From: Apostichopus japonicus
Lineage: Eukaryota > Echinodermata > Holothuroidea > Aspidochirotida > Stichopodidae
NCBI RefSeq assembly: GCF_037975245.1
Contig: NC_092564.1
Location: forward strand, 16,065,984-16,129,983
Direction of reading: 5' to 3'
DNA: 64,000 nt
Part shown: positions 23,121 through 38,100 of the stretch, in pieces
Layout of the letters: every line of letters starts with the position of its first letter
Numbering within the stretch: position 1 is the first letter of the stretch
Notes under the pieces: generated by a model
Database searches by the model: none
What the model was told of the DNA's origin: nothing
Seen by the model: only the letters and a program-made list of their open reading frames with translations
Translations under genes and position numbers: made by a program

Positions 23121-25892
23121 GCACTTGGCTTTTCTGTGTAATTTTTTATTTTTTTCAAATTATTTTTTTATTGTCATCTTTAATGAGGGTAGTCCTGCTC
23201 AGTGCAGAAGCACTGCTTTCCAGAGGAGCCCTTATTAACTTTCATCTAGGATTCACCAATGACTGTTTAATATCTGTCATCAACATTCAGACGGATAGCA
23301 CCTTTGCAATTATCAAGTTATATCTGGTATGATGTCCTGGTACTTGACTTCAGGACACATTTTCCTCAGTTGCTCTATCAATCAGGTGATATCGTATATA
23401 GTAATTAGGAAAATTCTGAAGAAATCTGCTTACAATCTGATGATAACAATTTAATCCCCTTTTCTTTCCAAGAAGATTCTGCTTATTTTGGTCACAAAAG
23501 TCCAACTGATTTAGATGCTTTCAAAGACAAACAACAACAGCACTTCAAAGTGCTTCCAGGCCCACTTTCGGATGAAATCTTTCATTTCTATAGATACTAA
23601 TACTGACATCTTTAAGTGGAATTTGCAACACGAATATTAACAACAAATGAGGGTTTTTCTAAACAAAAGAAGGGGAAACTGGTCGTACGGTCAAACAAAC
23701 TGGGTCTAGAAATTGGTTAATTATGACAACAAATTAATACAGAACCTTTAATATTAATTCTTGAAATTTGTGAACTTTGAGTTTGACTTCTTCTGACCTA
23801 CATTTTTGACTGGCAAAATTGCCTGAACTTTTATAAGTAATTTAGCATCAGTAATTTGATCAATTATGATCCTAAAGCTTGGCAAATTTCCAAGAGAAAA
23901 AAAAGGGTTAAAAAAGGGAGTTCTTTATGGAACATGGGAATGGAACATGTGGTGGATATCTGACCTGGATAAATGACCATCAGTGGTAATAACTAGTAAT
24001 AACTATTTTTATGGGAATGGAAATTGTTGTAACAAATAGTTAGGAACCTAATGTACAGCTCTTTGTAGTATCCTTTTATAGTGACAATGTTAAGACTTAA
24101 TTTGAGAGATTCTTCAGGGATGTTAGTCAGTATATATGCCTACAGTAGTACATAAGTGTACATACGTAGTAATGGGTGTCATCCTATAATGCAGAGAGCA
24201 TGGAATAATTCAGTCACCATTACAGTGCAGAATACTATGCAAAAAGGGCAAAATGCTATACAAGAGGCTAAGTACAAGAATATACAGCCTAACATTTGTA
24301 CAACAATAAGGTCAAGGGTCAATGTAAGGAAAGACAATGTCAGTAAGTTTAGAAGCAACAGTCCCATTCTCTAAATGGAAATGTATTCCCATATTCATGG
24401 TTCATGAACCAAAGGTTAATGAGGTGTTCTGTTTTATAATTCGAGTACATTGAGATCTATAGCAAGTTTTTGTAAGCAGGTAAAGTAACCATGGTGTTTT
24501 ATAAGGGAACGTTCAGAGCCTTCAAAATTGATATAAAAACTTTGAGCACTAAATTATTCCTCGGGATAAAGTGTACAATAGTCAGAGAAATCCCTGATTC
24601 GTTAGGAAACGTACACATTCTTAAGGGAAAAAGGAATTAAGAGGACAAAACGTGACTCAAACTTTGATGTGATTTCATGCAGCGCAATTGATCTATTATT
24701 TGTCCAGTTGCTGCTTGCAAGCAAGACTCGATCAGGGAGATCACTCTGCTAGATGGGATAGAGTGTAGGATAGAGTGCATCTTATTCAACCTTGAGAATA
24801 ACCAAAAATTTCCCAGGGGAGGAGGAGCACTGTATGTGTGTCTGTCTGTGTGTCTACGTGTGGGTGTGAGTGTATACATGCTGGAACAGAAACAGGCCTG
24901 CTTCAAGTATTTCATTACTTTCAATAATTTCCAACATGCAGAGAGAACTGGCTCACTGGAACACAACCTGTATAATGTTGACGTACATGGAATTTTTATC
25001 ATGACATACTATACTTCATAAAATATCCTCGTTTTCAAATTATAATATATGCGTTGATGATCAGCTTGATACGTTGTGTACTAGCTGTGTTAAATGTTTC
25101 ATACTATGTGACAACTGATAACATATAACACATTGGTAGGTGGGTTGATATTAGAAATGAAATTATGTTATCTTTCTGTCTCCATGTTATTTGGTTGTAT
25201 ACATAGCACATCAGCCCTGCCCGTTTCGTACAAGTTGCATCTTTTCAAGAGTCTTGCATCGACCTATTTACTCTTCACTCTTCATTCGTGAGAAACCTCA
25301 ATCAATTGAAATTTATTGCCGTTGAAATTTATTGCCATTGGACCATTCTTCAACATTCTTATAAATGTAGCCACTAATTGCCTCTAGAGCTCGTGCATTA
25401 TTCCGAAGCATTCTAAACTCCACACCGTCATCCTCTCTCTCAAAACTCACATGTATGAGATGCGCATCATAAATAAGTAGCATTTAATCCATTTTAAGTT
25501 AATTTTGATTTTTTTTTAAAGCTTTACGATTGGTGGTGCAGTATGAACACTGCAGTAAATCACAGTATCACGGATCTCAGGCCTTCGTGTTCCAAGTTGC
25601 ATTGGAATTAATTGCTGTGATCAATTGGAACTAATTTGCACGAAACGCTGTCAGGTCTGCCCGTATTATGCTATATTATTCACTGGTTGTATGATGTCGT
25701 AGTATAAACGCAATATATATTAAACGACACACACAGTGTATTGTATACCACTTGATGTGTTTCTATGTGCAAATGTACTGACATTAAAGGGCACGGTGGA
25801 TCTTTCACAGTTCAAATCTGTGTTCTAGAGGGATGTATTGAAAGTTTTTAATAGAGACAGGCAAGGATTGGATTGGGGGGAAGGGGAGGGGA
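23121..25892. other. Non-coding DNA, no gene recognised
   Basis: AT-rich, with a T-rich stretch near 23140-23172 and G/T simple repeats near 24830-24870. Short open frames are not convincing. Confidence 0.45.
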
Positions 25893-26180
25893 GGGGAGAA
25901 TAGGAGTTGGAGGAGGGGGAGAATAGGAGTTGGAGGAGGGGGAGAATAGGAGTTGGAGGAGGGGGAGAATAGGAGTTGGAGGAGGGGGAGAATAGGAGTT
26001 GGAGGAGGAGGAGAATAGGAGTTGGAGGAGGGGGAGAATAGGAGTTGGAGGAGGGGGAGAATAGGAGTTGGAAGAGGGGGAGAATAGGAGTTGGAGGAGG
26101 GGGAGAATAGGAGTTGGAGGAGGGGGAGAATAGGAGTTGGAGGAGGGGGATAAGGGGTGGGGAGAATAGGAGTTGGAGGA
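25893..26180. repeat. Purine-rich minisatellite, 23-base unit, about 12 copies
   Basis: The unit GGAGAATAGGAGTTGGAGGA plus GGG is repeated with few changes. One unit near 26147-26160 is altered to GGATAAGGGGTGGGG. The + strand is almost entirely purine; since 23 is not a multiple of three, all three minus-strand frames stay open and translate to the same Ser-Pro-Thr-rich peptide phrases, which explains several overlapping open frames here. Those frames are not evidence for a protein. The strand asymmetry allows triplex or G-quadruplex structure. Confidence 0.95.
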
Positions 26181-29100
26181 ACAAGATTGAGATGTACAGT
26201 ACAATGAAATATAAAAGGGAATGTGTTATAACGGAACAAAGAGGTTGCAGTAGTCTTCCTTTAGTTTTTGTAATTTTTTTACCTCAGAGGTTGTATTATT
26301 CGCCATGACCCAAGATGAAACCTATCATAAACAACAGATGTGAGAGAGAATGTTTGTTTGGAGTTGAAATAATGTTGGACAGGGGAATGTGTTTTAGTTT
26401 TATCATTTGTTATATGATATATGATATTGTTTCAACTGGCTTTGTTACTCAGTAAAAGCAGTAGTTTAATTTTTAGTTGAATTCGTCAAAGATTGTCAGT
26501 TCTGTCTACACATACTGTATGTACCTGCATATGTTATAATTACTGTCTGCTATCCTAATTATCTAGGTATTAGTGAGATCTACGTACAATTCTAACAGTA
26601 TTTTCTGTTTGTAGATACTGTGAAGTCATATATATATACTATAATGGTTGTATGTGTGTTGAACATATCCATGAATATCTCAAGCCACAGTGCTGATGTA
26701 GTGAATATGCTACATGTATGGAAATATAGTGGACTGTTGTAGAAGATTACTGAATATTGAATGTTTCAGCTGACCTATTAAATGTGATAAAACTTAGATA
26801 GAGCCTGATGAAGTTGACTTCATTCCTCTCAGACTAGGAATTTCTTCCTTGTGTTTCTAACATGTCATGGATTATGGAAAGTTATTGAAGTGGATATGTG
26901 CATGGTGATGAGAACTGCGTGGGATGGGAAGAGATAGAAGGACAATTAATGCCTTGGGGTTCCTTTTGGCACAAATTAATATGTTGTAGAATGTGAAAAA
27001 TCACTAAATCAAGTCAGATTGTATTTACTTTACCTCTGTAAAATGTTTGAGAAATAAATTGTTACATCTGGGGCTCATCATTAGAATGACTGGATTGCAT
27101 ATAGGATAGGCTACACAGATACCATTACAGTACAGTATGACCATTCCATATGCCACACAAGTAAGTCAATAGGAAAACATAGGCTTTACTTCGGCCACAA
27201 AATAACATCATGGTGATAATATTATGCATAAACAAATTGTCAGTATTAATGTTGAAAGTCATCCAAGGGTGTTCTGCTGTTTATATCAAGTTAAGAGAAC
27301 ATTTTTTGGGGGTGATTTTACTAATATTTAAAAAAAAACAATTTAATAAATAAACATTAACATAATTTAGGCCTTAACTGAGGAACTGACAGTATAGTCA
27401 GTTCAGTCTTAAAGGAGCATTCCAGAGATTTAATATCTTGAAAACCAGACACAGCTGGAGAAATGTTGCTTTTTCTTGAATATCTCTTTTTTCTTGCTGT
27501 ATACTCTGACATATTAAGACTAAGATCCTACCAAGTTCATCCTTAAAATAAGCAGCAATGTGAGCGTCAGACCAGTTGTCCAAAGCTGTTGCACAAACCA
27601 ACATAAAAATGTATCCCCTCAGGGATAAATTTATCTGGTATTACAATGCAATTGCTATGCTAACTGGACAAATTACTATGTAAAATGGGCAAATTACTAT
27701 GCAAAATGGGCAGTTCAACTACTGTATGCTACACAGCAACCATAATATCTTATTAAGAGACAAAGTTCAGAACCTTTAAACCTGCTTTGCTAAATATAAA
27801 TACTGAATTAAACCACCCTTCCTTGCATACTTTAATGCAAAAGAAGGAGAAATTTATCTTCTCAAGATAACCATAAATTTACTTCGTTCCCCACTTACCT
27901 GTCTCCCCACAACCTAAGCACCGCATTCTACAGTGTCTAGTATGTCTAGTATAAAATAATGGGAAAGCAATTGGTCACATAAGAAAGGAAAAAAGGAAAG
28001 TCCGCATATGATTAAAAAAGTCAGCCAGAAATAGTTAAAGGTCATCATCAGTATTGGCTCCAAAGATTAGCATGTGTGCTAAAAAATGGTGACCAGAAGT
28101 CTGTAAAAGAATTTCCTTGGAAAATTTGGTCATCCAAATTGTTCCCATCCATTTCATCTAAGATTATTAAAAATAAAAACACAATCAAAATATCTAATTG
28201 TGAATAATGATATGTACAGTGTCAGTAAAATAAGTTGTTGAAATGTCAGCATGCTGTATACGATAACCTATTATCTGACTATTTGGCATATTTGGATGAC
28301 CTACAAGAAAACTATTGAACCAGACTATTTACTTAGAACTTTACTACTGATATGATCATATGACAAATAATAGAACAGGAATTAAAGCATGTAATTGTTG
28401 CTGTGATTATACAATTAAAGTCGATGATGATACTACCTGATGATTAGTTTAGCCATTAAAATTACTCTTGCTGATGATGGGCTTGCTTTCAGTTGACTGT
28501 CATATTATCAGCTGAGCAGTCACAAGTCCTGCACATCATTAATTACATGGCAGTCACACTCACACACTGGGAAGTGAACTGTCTTTCAACACAAAATGAG
28601 TGATCTTTAAAGATTATCTGCTTTTCGTAAGGTTATTAAAGTGAAGGAGGAAAAATTATTCTATATATATATATATTTTTACTATGAGGTTCCTTACCTT
28701 CTTCCCTCTACCCACCACTATCATTCAAAGTTGTACAGCTTTAAAGGTTGTTTTATATGGTTATTATTATTAATATAGAGAGATATGAATTTATGAATAT
28801 ATGTTCGAAGACGCTTTAAAAGAGCAGTGATTCATTAAATATATATCATCACATTTGAAGTCCTCTGACTTTCAAATTAAACATCTGTACACTTGAACTT
28901 TAAACATTAGGGAAGACTTAAAAGCCAAATTGTGGGGTTAGTTGTCGATTTCAGTCATCTCATATTGTAAGTACAAATTTTGAAAGAGCAAAGAAGGTTA
29001 TGTCAAGAGTGAGATTAATAGACAGTTACCGAGCTAAGAATTGTCCTAGGTATCAAATGATATTTAGCTGTTTGTTTGTATTTAGCTGGGTATTCCTTGC

Positions 29101-32100
29101 TTCCACACTTTCATTCCCTGTTGGTGTGTTGCTTCCTGGTTACATAGTATGCAAGGTACTCTATATATATCTATTATTATAATGCTAACTGGACTCCCTC
29201 CATACCCCCTCTTCCCTCCACACCTCTTCACCCCTCCATACCCCCTCTCTCCTTCCAGATTCCTCAATTTGTATAGAACACAGGACTTGTAATCTTGAGG
29301 TTACCAGTATGGATATATATACCTAGATCTAGCCAAAGCTTTAAGTACTGTGGCTTTTGAATGGCACCCATGGCATAGAAATGGTTATACTATTATGTAT
29401 AGGGATCACCACCAACGAAGGGCTAAATTTGCTGAATTGGTAGAGTGCTTCAGGTCACTATTAAACTGTACAGTAGGCCCAAAGTAATTTTCAGTCCAAT
29501 TATTGGTTCTTTTCAGATTGTGCATATAATTTTCCAGTCAATTTTCTAATTGATATCAAACACTCATGAATATGCATGCTGTGCAACCAGCTTCCTCAAG
29601 ACAAAATAATAGAAACTAAATCAATTAGAGAAGCGTCAGGACTATTTGAGATGATGCTGACGTTCATTTAAGATATATACTCTCAAACAGATTCGGATAG
29701 AAGTTATACTTGCAAAATGGCCAGGGTTGGACCAATTGCTAATTCTTTATAAATTGTGCATGCAAGGAAGGCCAAACATGTCAAAAGTAAGAAACAAGAG
29801 CTTTTAGAATGAGATGCTTGATAAAGTTAGAGTTTATTAACCTGCAGGTTGCACCAGTTAGTATCAAGAGATGTGTGAAATATTTTCCTTACCTCTGATT
29901 GTCTGGGGATTTATTTGGGGGGGATTCTAAAAGGTCAACTCATTTGCCAGAGCGGAGGGTAACAGACTCCTCCAAAATTACTTTTGCAAAGTCACCGGAG
30001 AACCAAATTTCATTCACTTTTAGCAAACACTTCATGTTGCACATTCTGATGGTTACAGTATGTAAAGCATGGGAGTTTTGTTATAATGCTAAAATAAACA
30101 GTGAATAAACAGTTGGATTTGCACTTTATTACTATAATTCTCAACTAACTGTAATCCAGTTCCCCCACTAGATTTATAAAAAAAATAACCGCAAGTGCAT
30201 TCAGATTCTCCCTTATGAAATCTAGCAAATCTTTCCGCTTGGCCAAAAATTAGTGGATTACATGTTTCCATAACTTTAGGAGCAACTACTACCCCCCTGG
30301 TACATTTAGACAAAGTCCTCCGTAAAGTCCCAATGACCTACAGTAATTCTCATCCGCAGACCTCTAGGGACAGTGAAGAAATGTTCCGGGGGGGGGGGGG
30401 AGGAGTAGTAGTAGCAGTAGTAGTTCCGTACCATGCATACATGTGATACTTGATCTTTTATGAAGCACTGTTATGCGTATTATAGTATAATAATGACTCA
30501 GATCGTGTCTCCAAAAGTTTGGGGTTCGTGGAAAACTCTGACATACACAGGGGGTTCGTGGGGGGATAAAGTTAGGAAACCCTGTACTAAAGTTTTCATG
30601 AAACCTCTAGGTATGGGTCTGCAGACTTCCAAGGCTGAGAAAGATGGATCCAGGAGATGAACTATGGAAGTATTATATCAGGCTTTATAGTGTAATTTAT
30701 TGATATAAACATTTTACTACTTTGACACTTTGAAGATCTGCGAGTGACTGACCTTCTCGGAGCTTTTAAAATGCAGTACCAGTTGTGACATGAACACTTT
30801 AATTATTTACCTACATTAGTAGTCAGGTGTATTACTTGGCAAGACTTTGAAACACTTATCAGCTGCTGTAAGACAGGTGACAGATGTTTTCACAATAGAT
30901 ATTTTGTTTTTATGATTGCTGGAACTTGTAGTGAGGTTATGCATCACTTCATCAGGAACATAAGGAATTGTAATTTCCATTTACAGTATTATACTGTACA
31001 GTAATACACACATACCGTACAAGGCTCTTCGAAACTTTGATTGCAATTATTGTGCGAAATTTTATGTACATAAAACTTGACCATATACTATTTAATATGT
31101 CCATAGACACATCACAGAGGGAAATGGCCTTGAGGGTGATATCTAACATGCTAATGTTGAGATTTGAACATCAGTGACCACTTAGTTGACTTTCTAGCAT
31201 AGTTTAAGGCTAGACTGATCACTTTGAATGGTAGAGTAGTATGCTTTCAGAATTGAGTCGTTTCTCGGGTAACTACTGCAGGTGAAGAATTACCTGAAAA
31301 TGATTGCGTGTTATTTTGTTACTTTGTCTCGGTGACCTGTATTTTACGCTAGATTCTTACTGCGATTCGCTTAGCTTCGGTCGTCTCACAATTGTGTTCG
31401 GTACTGATCATCGGGAGGACGAATGGTAGCAGAACTCTGAAAATTAGGTCATGTCGCCAGTGGCTAAAAAACAAGTTTGAATTAAGTTCATCTCTTGAGC
31501 AAGAGTATTGTTAGCCAAGTGGAAATGGAATCTAGCCATGTGGAAGCATGTTTCATCACCCATCAAAACCAAGAGCGCTTTTGGAAGCAAGGGCAGCGAG
31601 CTCTCAAATTTTCAATCCATTCCCCGAAAGGAAAAAGAAGCAATCCTTTTTCGGCTACCAACTCTTGCTCTAAATGGACTGTATAGGAGCGAGATAAATA
31701 GTCACTTTCGCTGATTACATTTTAGACTGGTCTTTTGTTAGTTATTGAACATCTGTCTGAGTTTTCCACTGTCATGCACACTGGAGCAACGACGAACAAA
31801 TCCGGTCGGTTACGTTGCCTTGTCAAAACTATTGCACGAACGATACTCCTACAACCATTTATCATGTGAGTGTGACACATTTAAACAGAGAGAAGGTTTT
31901 TACTCACTGTAGTTCTTGTATATAAATTAGTGGTTTTACCAGTACAACCATGTATCGTGTGAGGTGAGGTTTTACTCGCTGTAAGAGTCAAACGCTTTCG
32001 TAGGGGGTTTTCCAAAGTCTTACTCTCTAAGGAACATTGTGAAAGTAAAATGTACCGTAAACTTGTAACAACTCATATTTTTACAGTATATACTGTAACT

Positions 32101-35100
32101 CTCACTGACTTCAACCAGTATTTAGGAAGATTGCAAGAACTACCATTCAGTAAATGAATGGATTCATGCATCTATCTGTTATGTTTCTGTATTCGCAGGA
32201 TGTGGTGAAAAAAAAACACCTTACAATCCAGAATATACATTGGCATTGCTGATGAAGCAGGATCAAAATAAGCATGATCAACATAATGACTGCAGGTTTT
32301 CTTATCCTGTAAATATTGCTAAATACCAAGAAGGTCATCAAAAATTTTTCCTGTTGTTTGTCGTACTGGCTCTTAACGTTAAAATATCCAGCAATTGTTT
32401 TCTCTGAATTTTTTTATTTGTTTTAAAGCAAGTAATATTATTTATTTTGAACAAATAGGTCAGAATATTTCTCTGTTTGTTTTTTCCTGTCTTCTTTTTC
32501 GTCGTGTTCCTGTGAAGATGAAAGCCCCCCCCCCAAAAAAAAACTAATAAGTTGGCTATTTTAGGTAACCCGATCGCCCCTTTAAGATCGACTTCTTGTA
32601 ATTAAAGTGTAGTTAAGCATGTGCGAGTCTGCACCTCAGCTGAGAATAGATCACTAGCTCGCCTTTGGGCATCCTCCGGCTTGGTTTTCAGAAATATGTA
32701 TCAAATTTTGCAGCTGAACAGTTGAAAAGGCCGCACTCTAGTATGGTAATCAGCTAGTACGACATGCGAACCCGAGGAAGTTGGTAACCCTGGAGACATC
32801 AGAAAGTGTCAGCTAGAGCTGCTAGGCTGGGCGCTTGGAAGGTGAAAATGTGAGATGCATTCTAATGAATAAAAAACACTTTGGTGTAGAGTAACAAGGA
32901 AGAAATTAAAATTCTGGAGCAGTGTCTTTATTAACACAGAAGAGATGACGCCGATGTCAACGTTGTTTTGTGGTCATGGATAATGACAAGTCTTGATGTA
33001 GTTGACAATGTTCAAGGTGTAAAGATATTCACACACTCTCAATTTTCTTGATCAAGCTCCTTTTTGGTTTTTTAGCCTATTGAAAGTCAAGTATTGCATT
33101 TTATTGGATTTAATTACATAAATATGAACTAGAAAAAAAATTGAGAGAGGAAAAAAAAGTGATAGCCAATCATGTGACATGTTTTGAGAGAGGGAATATA
33201 TAATGATATTTACCTTTGCTCCTCGAGGGTTTTTGTATAATTTTATTTAAAAAGTCACACCGGTGAGGTGTAGAGTATTGAAGATGTCGTTTTGGAGGAT
33301 AGACTTGAACTGTAATCTGTCTAACTGTGTATGAATGCATTGTACACACACACACACAGACTATGTGTTCTTATAGCACTGTTGTTGTGCAAGTGATATA
33401 TTTATTTAGTGATTTTAGTTGTTTGATCTCAAGTGTTTTTGCGTATTTTGAGAGTTGACCGTGTGATCTTGTGAATTCAAGTATTCTACATAACAGCCTG
33501 TTAAGGGATTCATAATTAATGTTGACTATTTGTAATTTACTACCACCATTCATGTTCAAATGCTCGTCCCAGTAGATTATTATAGTGTTATATTATTAAT
33601 GATAGTTGAATACATTACATACTGGTCATTGAAACTTGTGATCAGTACTTTGGTCCAGTTAGCAATGATAAGTTCAGAGAAGCAATTAAATTAAAGGAGA
33701 AGGGTGGCACAGCGTGCTGAATTTGATCGCTTAATGCTTACATACTATGCTTCCATTATTATAAGCTATACTATGAAACAGTGTAAAAGTAAAGCTGATA
33801 TTTAGACTCTGGCCTGCCTGTGTTTTTGCTGAAATGAAGAGGGCAAGCGACCCTAGGTGGTGCCGTACCCCCAGCATCCACACTACAATCTCGATCTCCG
33901 TTGCGTTGTCAGGATCCTCCCCGAATAGGATATCAAGATTGCTCGGTCAGATCATAAGTGCGACGATGTTACAAAGTTAATCACCTTCGGTATCAAATTA
34001 ACATCTTGCATTATCAAATGCGAACAAGGTTATATGTACCGGGAGTTGTAATTTTCTGATCTTTTGCTTCAGATTTTGTTTTTCAACAAATTGAACTCAG
34101 TTGCTATGTATATGAATGTATATATATATATATTTCAGGATGCTGATGATTTTATGGCAATTGGAATCACAAAGCCTCTTGTCTTTCTGGTTTACTGCTA
34201 GGTAGCAACTTCTCTTTGTACTTTGTTGTATGTTTCTCCTCACTTGATCTGCTGATGCCCTCTTAACCATCTGGTCATCTTTCATCTCGCTGTCTATTTG
34301 TTCAGGCTAGCCCTATTGATTCCCTTTAAAGATCCACTTAACCAACTGCTATCATTCCATCTGTTTAATGTCTGGTTTGGGTACATTGCCTTTGAAGAAG
34401 ACCCAGCCTCTTTGAGGATGAAAACTTCATCCAGGCCCTGAAACTCATTTCTGCATTGAAATTTAAAAACAAAAAGAAAGAACATGTTTTTCACACATTA
34501 TGAGAGGGTTAGACTCGATATTACCAAATATTAATTTATCGACCTGAAATGGGTTAACATTTTAACATAGTTTTGACAGTTGATATTACTAATTATCAAC
34601 ATTGGCAGGTTCAGTTACATCTGCCAAACAACAATTCCTATCATCCCCCTCCCCTCTCTCCCTTCCCCCTCCCCTTTTCTCCGGCTAGTACTAACTCGTT
34701 TGTAAACAACACACTGATGGACATCAAACATCTAGCTTTGGTCAGGATATATCCCTTTCTCAGACATAAACTCGCAAAGCTCCATCTAATGAGAAATGCC
34801 AGATGGTTGAGTATTATCACAGAAAAAACAAGGTTTGATCTCTACCCTTTCATTGTATTCCAAACAAGGAAAAAGCACAAGCACTTAATACCAACTTGAT
34901 TGCCTCACATAAAAATCTTAATGAACCTTTGGGAAGCAGGTGACGTAATGTTTGGTCTGTTTACAGAGCAATAAATAGAAGGACTTGTGACATGCACACA
35001 GTCAGTTCTGTACATACCCTAATGAAGGTATAGTCAATTAAATGGAAACTAGGTCTTTTCTTTATTTCTCTCTGGATATCAGTGTTGGTGACAAAAGAGT

Positions 35101-38100
35101 TGTTTTTTTATATATTTGTATTCCCACTTCTTAGCTATGGTTATAATTTAGTATTCTGTCTTTTCTAAACCTTTCATGTAAATTCAGGATGTTGTCAGAA
35201 AATAGTGTATAACATATTAGTGTGTGAATTACAGGTTAACATCCCCCATACTCTTAGATTTCATGATCTCCGGATTTTGTTAGTCCTCTGTACCGTCAAT
35301 AGCTGCGAGAGCTTTTCTCAGTACGGTTGCCATGGTTTCACCCTTTCATTTTGGACAAATTCAATTGGCCATGGCAAGGTAATGACATTAGCTTTCCTTC
35401 TCTCCATAATCGTGAGATGCTCGGTCGGAACGAAAAATCCGTACGAGCGTTGAGAGGGTAATAATAAAAAGGGAGAAAGCTGGCACCTTCGCTACATAAC
35501 AGCAGTTCATACACACAATCTGATTCAATTTAAGGCCTGTTTTCATCTTGAGAACATGCCAAAGTTTACAATTATTTCTCATTTGTGAGAAATGCACCCA
35601 TCTGTGAAAATCAATGCCACTAAGGATGCTACAACTGCAGGACTCTGAGGTAGTCCTTGTATAACACCTGTCGTGTTAGGAACGACATATGGCTAGGCTA
35701 GGGGTAAAATCAATACCTACGGCTTACAGTTGTTGAGTAGCAGCGAAACAGTTATTTGTTACTGTGTATACATACTGATACTATTCCCACCACATATTGT
35801 CATGGCAGAGTAGATGAAGATAATCAAATGCTATTGTAGTGAGGGATTTACAGGGTCTTGCTGAACCACTGCCCCCGCCCCCCTACACCCACATATCTCC
35901 TAACCTTCTCGGTAGAATTAAGGGCATTATGATACATTCAAACAAACATTTGTATAAGAGTGTTGTCATTAGAAAAGCATGACCAATGGCATCCTCTTTG
36001 GAATACTTTCTGAACTGAAAATCATGGACGAGTGAATTAGAAAAAGAAATAGTTTCTCGGGGGGAGGGGGGGGGGGTGAGCTGGGGAGAGGAAGGATAAG
36101 TAAGGAAAAGGAAGTGGAGAGTAAGGGAAGGGCACTGGGGATCAGAAGAGAGGGTAGGAGAGGTGAGAAAGAAAGTTATTTGCCTATAAGCATGTTTTTC
36201 ATTTTACATTTTGGTGAATTATTTTCAGCAGAGACTTGCATCAGATAAGGATAAAGAGAGTGAAATTTTGGAAGGAGGGATAGGTGTGCTGTATTGTACC
36301 CTCCCGGCCTTCTTTTTATAGAGTCCTCATTGATGTGTGCTAAAGTTGTACAGTTTCATCCATAACTGTTTGCCTACAACCTGCTGTATTAATGGTATAC
36401 ATGCAAAAGGTATATATAGCTGACCTGGTTTATACTCACAGCTTCTGTTGATTTAATTACCGACTGATAAAGTAATTTGGAGACTTGAAAATCCACCAGT
36501 AAAGTATTTTCTAAATCTTTCGTACCATTTTAAAGTACATGGATAATTCAAATGATGACCAGTATCTCCTAAGCTACATTGGTGTATAGGGGTGGGGGGG
36601 GGTGGGAGGGGAGGAGTTGAATGAAGGTGGTTGGGGTGGAAAGGAGGTGGATGGATTAGAGGGGTATGAGCCAATGGAAGTCTTGCTACCTTTATTTCAT
36701 TGAATGTAATTTAACCTTCTTGGTATTGCAACTGCTACTTTCTTGTTGAGTACTAACACAATGTTGGCAAAGTACTTTTAGAAACCTGTTTTTGTTTTAC
36801 CCTGTTAAAATATTGGGAGTTCTTCAAATTATGACATCCGACTCCTTAGCTGGTATGTGTTGAGAGGAGAGAAAACAAACAAGGGGGGTTGGGAGGAAGG
36901 TGTGGGAGGTGTGTTGTAAGGCAGGAGAAGTCCTATTGCCTCTATCTTTCACTGACCTTGTTTTACCATTCCTGGGTATTGCAACTGTTAACCATACTTT
37001 CTACTGCACTTTTACCACACAAGTTATTGTACACAATGAGACCTATTTTTTTTTGTCTGTGGTGCATTGTGTGTGTTGCTTTATTTCTATTTGGTCCGCT
37101 ACCCACACTCCACGATTTCACCATGGTGCTGTGTTTATCGCCTTTGAAGGCTTTGCATTGTCAATAGAATCAATGCCTGTGATAACTGTTTGTGTGAGGA
37201 TACCGTTCCTTTGTTTAACAGGTAAGTTCAAAGTTGTGTGAGAGTGGTGGAAGAATTTGTACACACTCAGCATGTGAATTCATACACAGTGTGTGACCTA
37301 TCCTGGCCTCTTGTGCAATGAGTTTGTTTTTTATTGCTATATACATGCAGAGCTAAAACAAAGCGGTTAGAAAGTACCAAAATTGGTTTTGTTTGTTTTC
37401 TTTGACGGTGAAGTTAAATCAAAGGTTCGCTTAGAGGTAAAAGCACCACGGATGTTTCCATGGGACTGCATGCATGTACAGCAAATCTCAGTTTAAAGAT
37501 CGAAAGGTGACTGACTATGATGTTATTTAACTTGACTTGGAGGTAGGATAAAGGTTTGTGAACAAGGCATAGTCTACAGTATGCCAATAGTAGGATTATT
37601 ATTGTTGACATTGGTAGTATTTACTGTAAAGTATAGTATTTATCCTACAATGGAGGTTGAATGTAACAGAACCATTCTAAGGGTTGAAACTTTCTGGTAT
37701 ACTTGTAGCAGTCAAACCTACTTGATTAGATGAGTGAAAAGATTTGGGTTCACTCATTTGATCTTGTCTTCCAATGTCATTTTTCTTCTTATTTAAATAT
37801 TACCATTTCATATTTCATATTCATTTCTGCTTTTGTTTTCAGCCAGAAACATATATCAGAAGAATCATCAGACAAAGTTGAACTATACCTGCAATTGATA
37901 ATATTTGAATAAAAGGTGACCTGAAGTCCTAAGATTTTCGTCAGCTCTCCGAGATATCTCTCCTGGGAGAATAACGGAACCAGAGGTAAGGCAATAAACG
38001 TTTCTGAAGATAGTGCAAGAGTCATTTCTTGTTCTATGTGGTTTACACATACAGTAAATGCTGAACATTGATGTTTATCATTCTTCTCTATGGATACGGA

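Noticed and set aside
25805-26239. Three overlapping minus-strand frames of about 120-144 codons, Ser-Pro-rich
   Set aside because: All come from the 23-base minisatellite, which stays open in every minus-strand frame; there is no start context, splice site or family.
36889-37241. Frames of 92 and 113 codons ending at an AACAG/GTAAGT junction (37220/37221)
   Set aside because: The junction is good but the peptides look like chance translation of T-rich DNA; no homologue was recognised. It might be a non-coding exon, without support.
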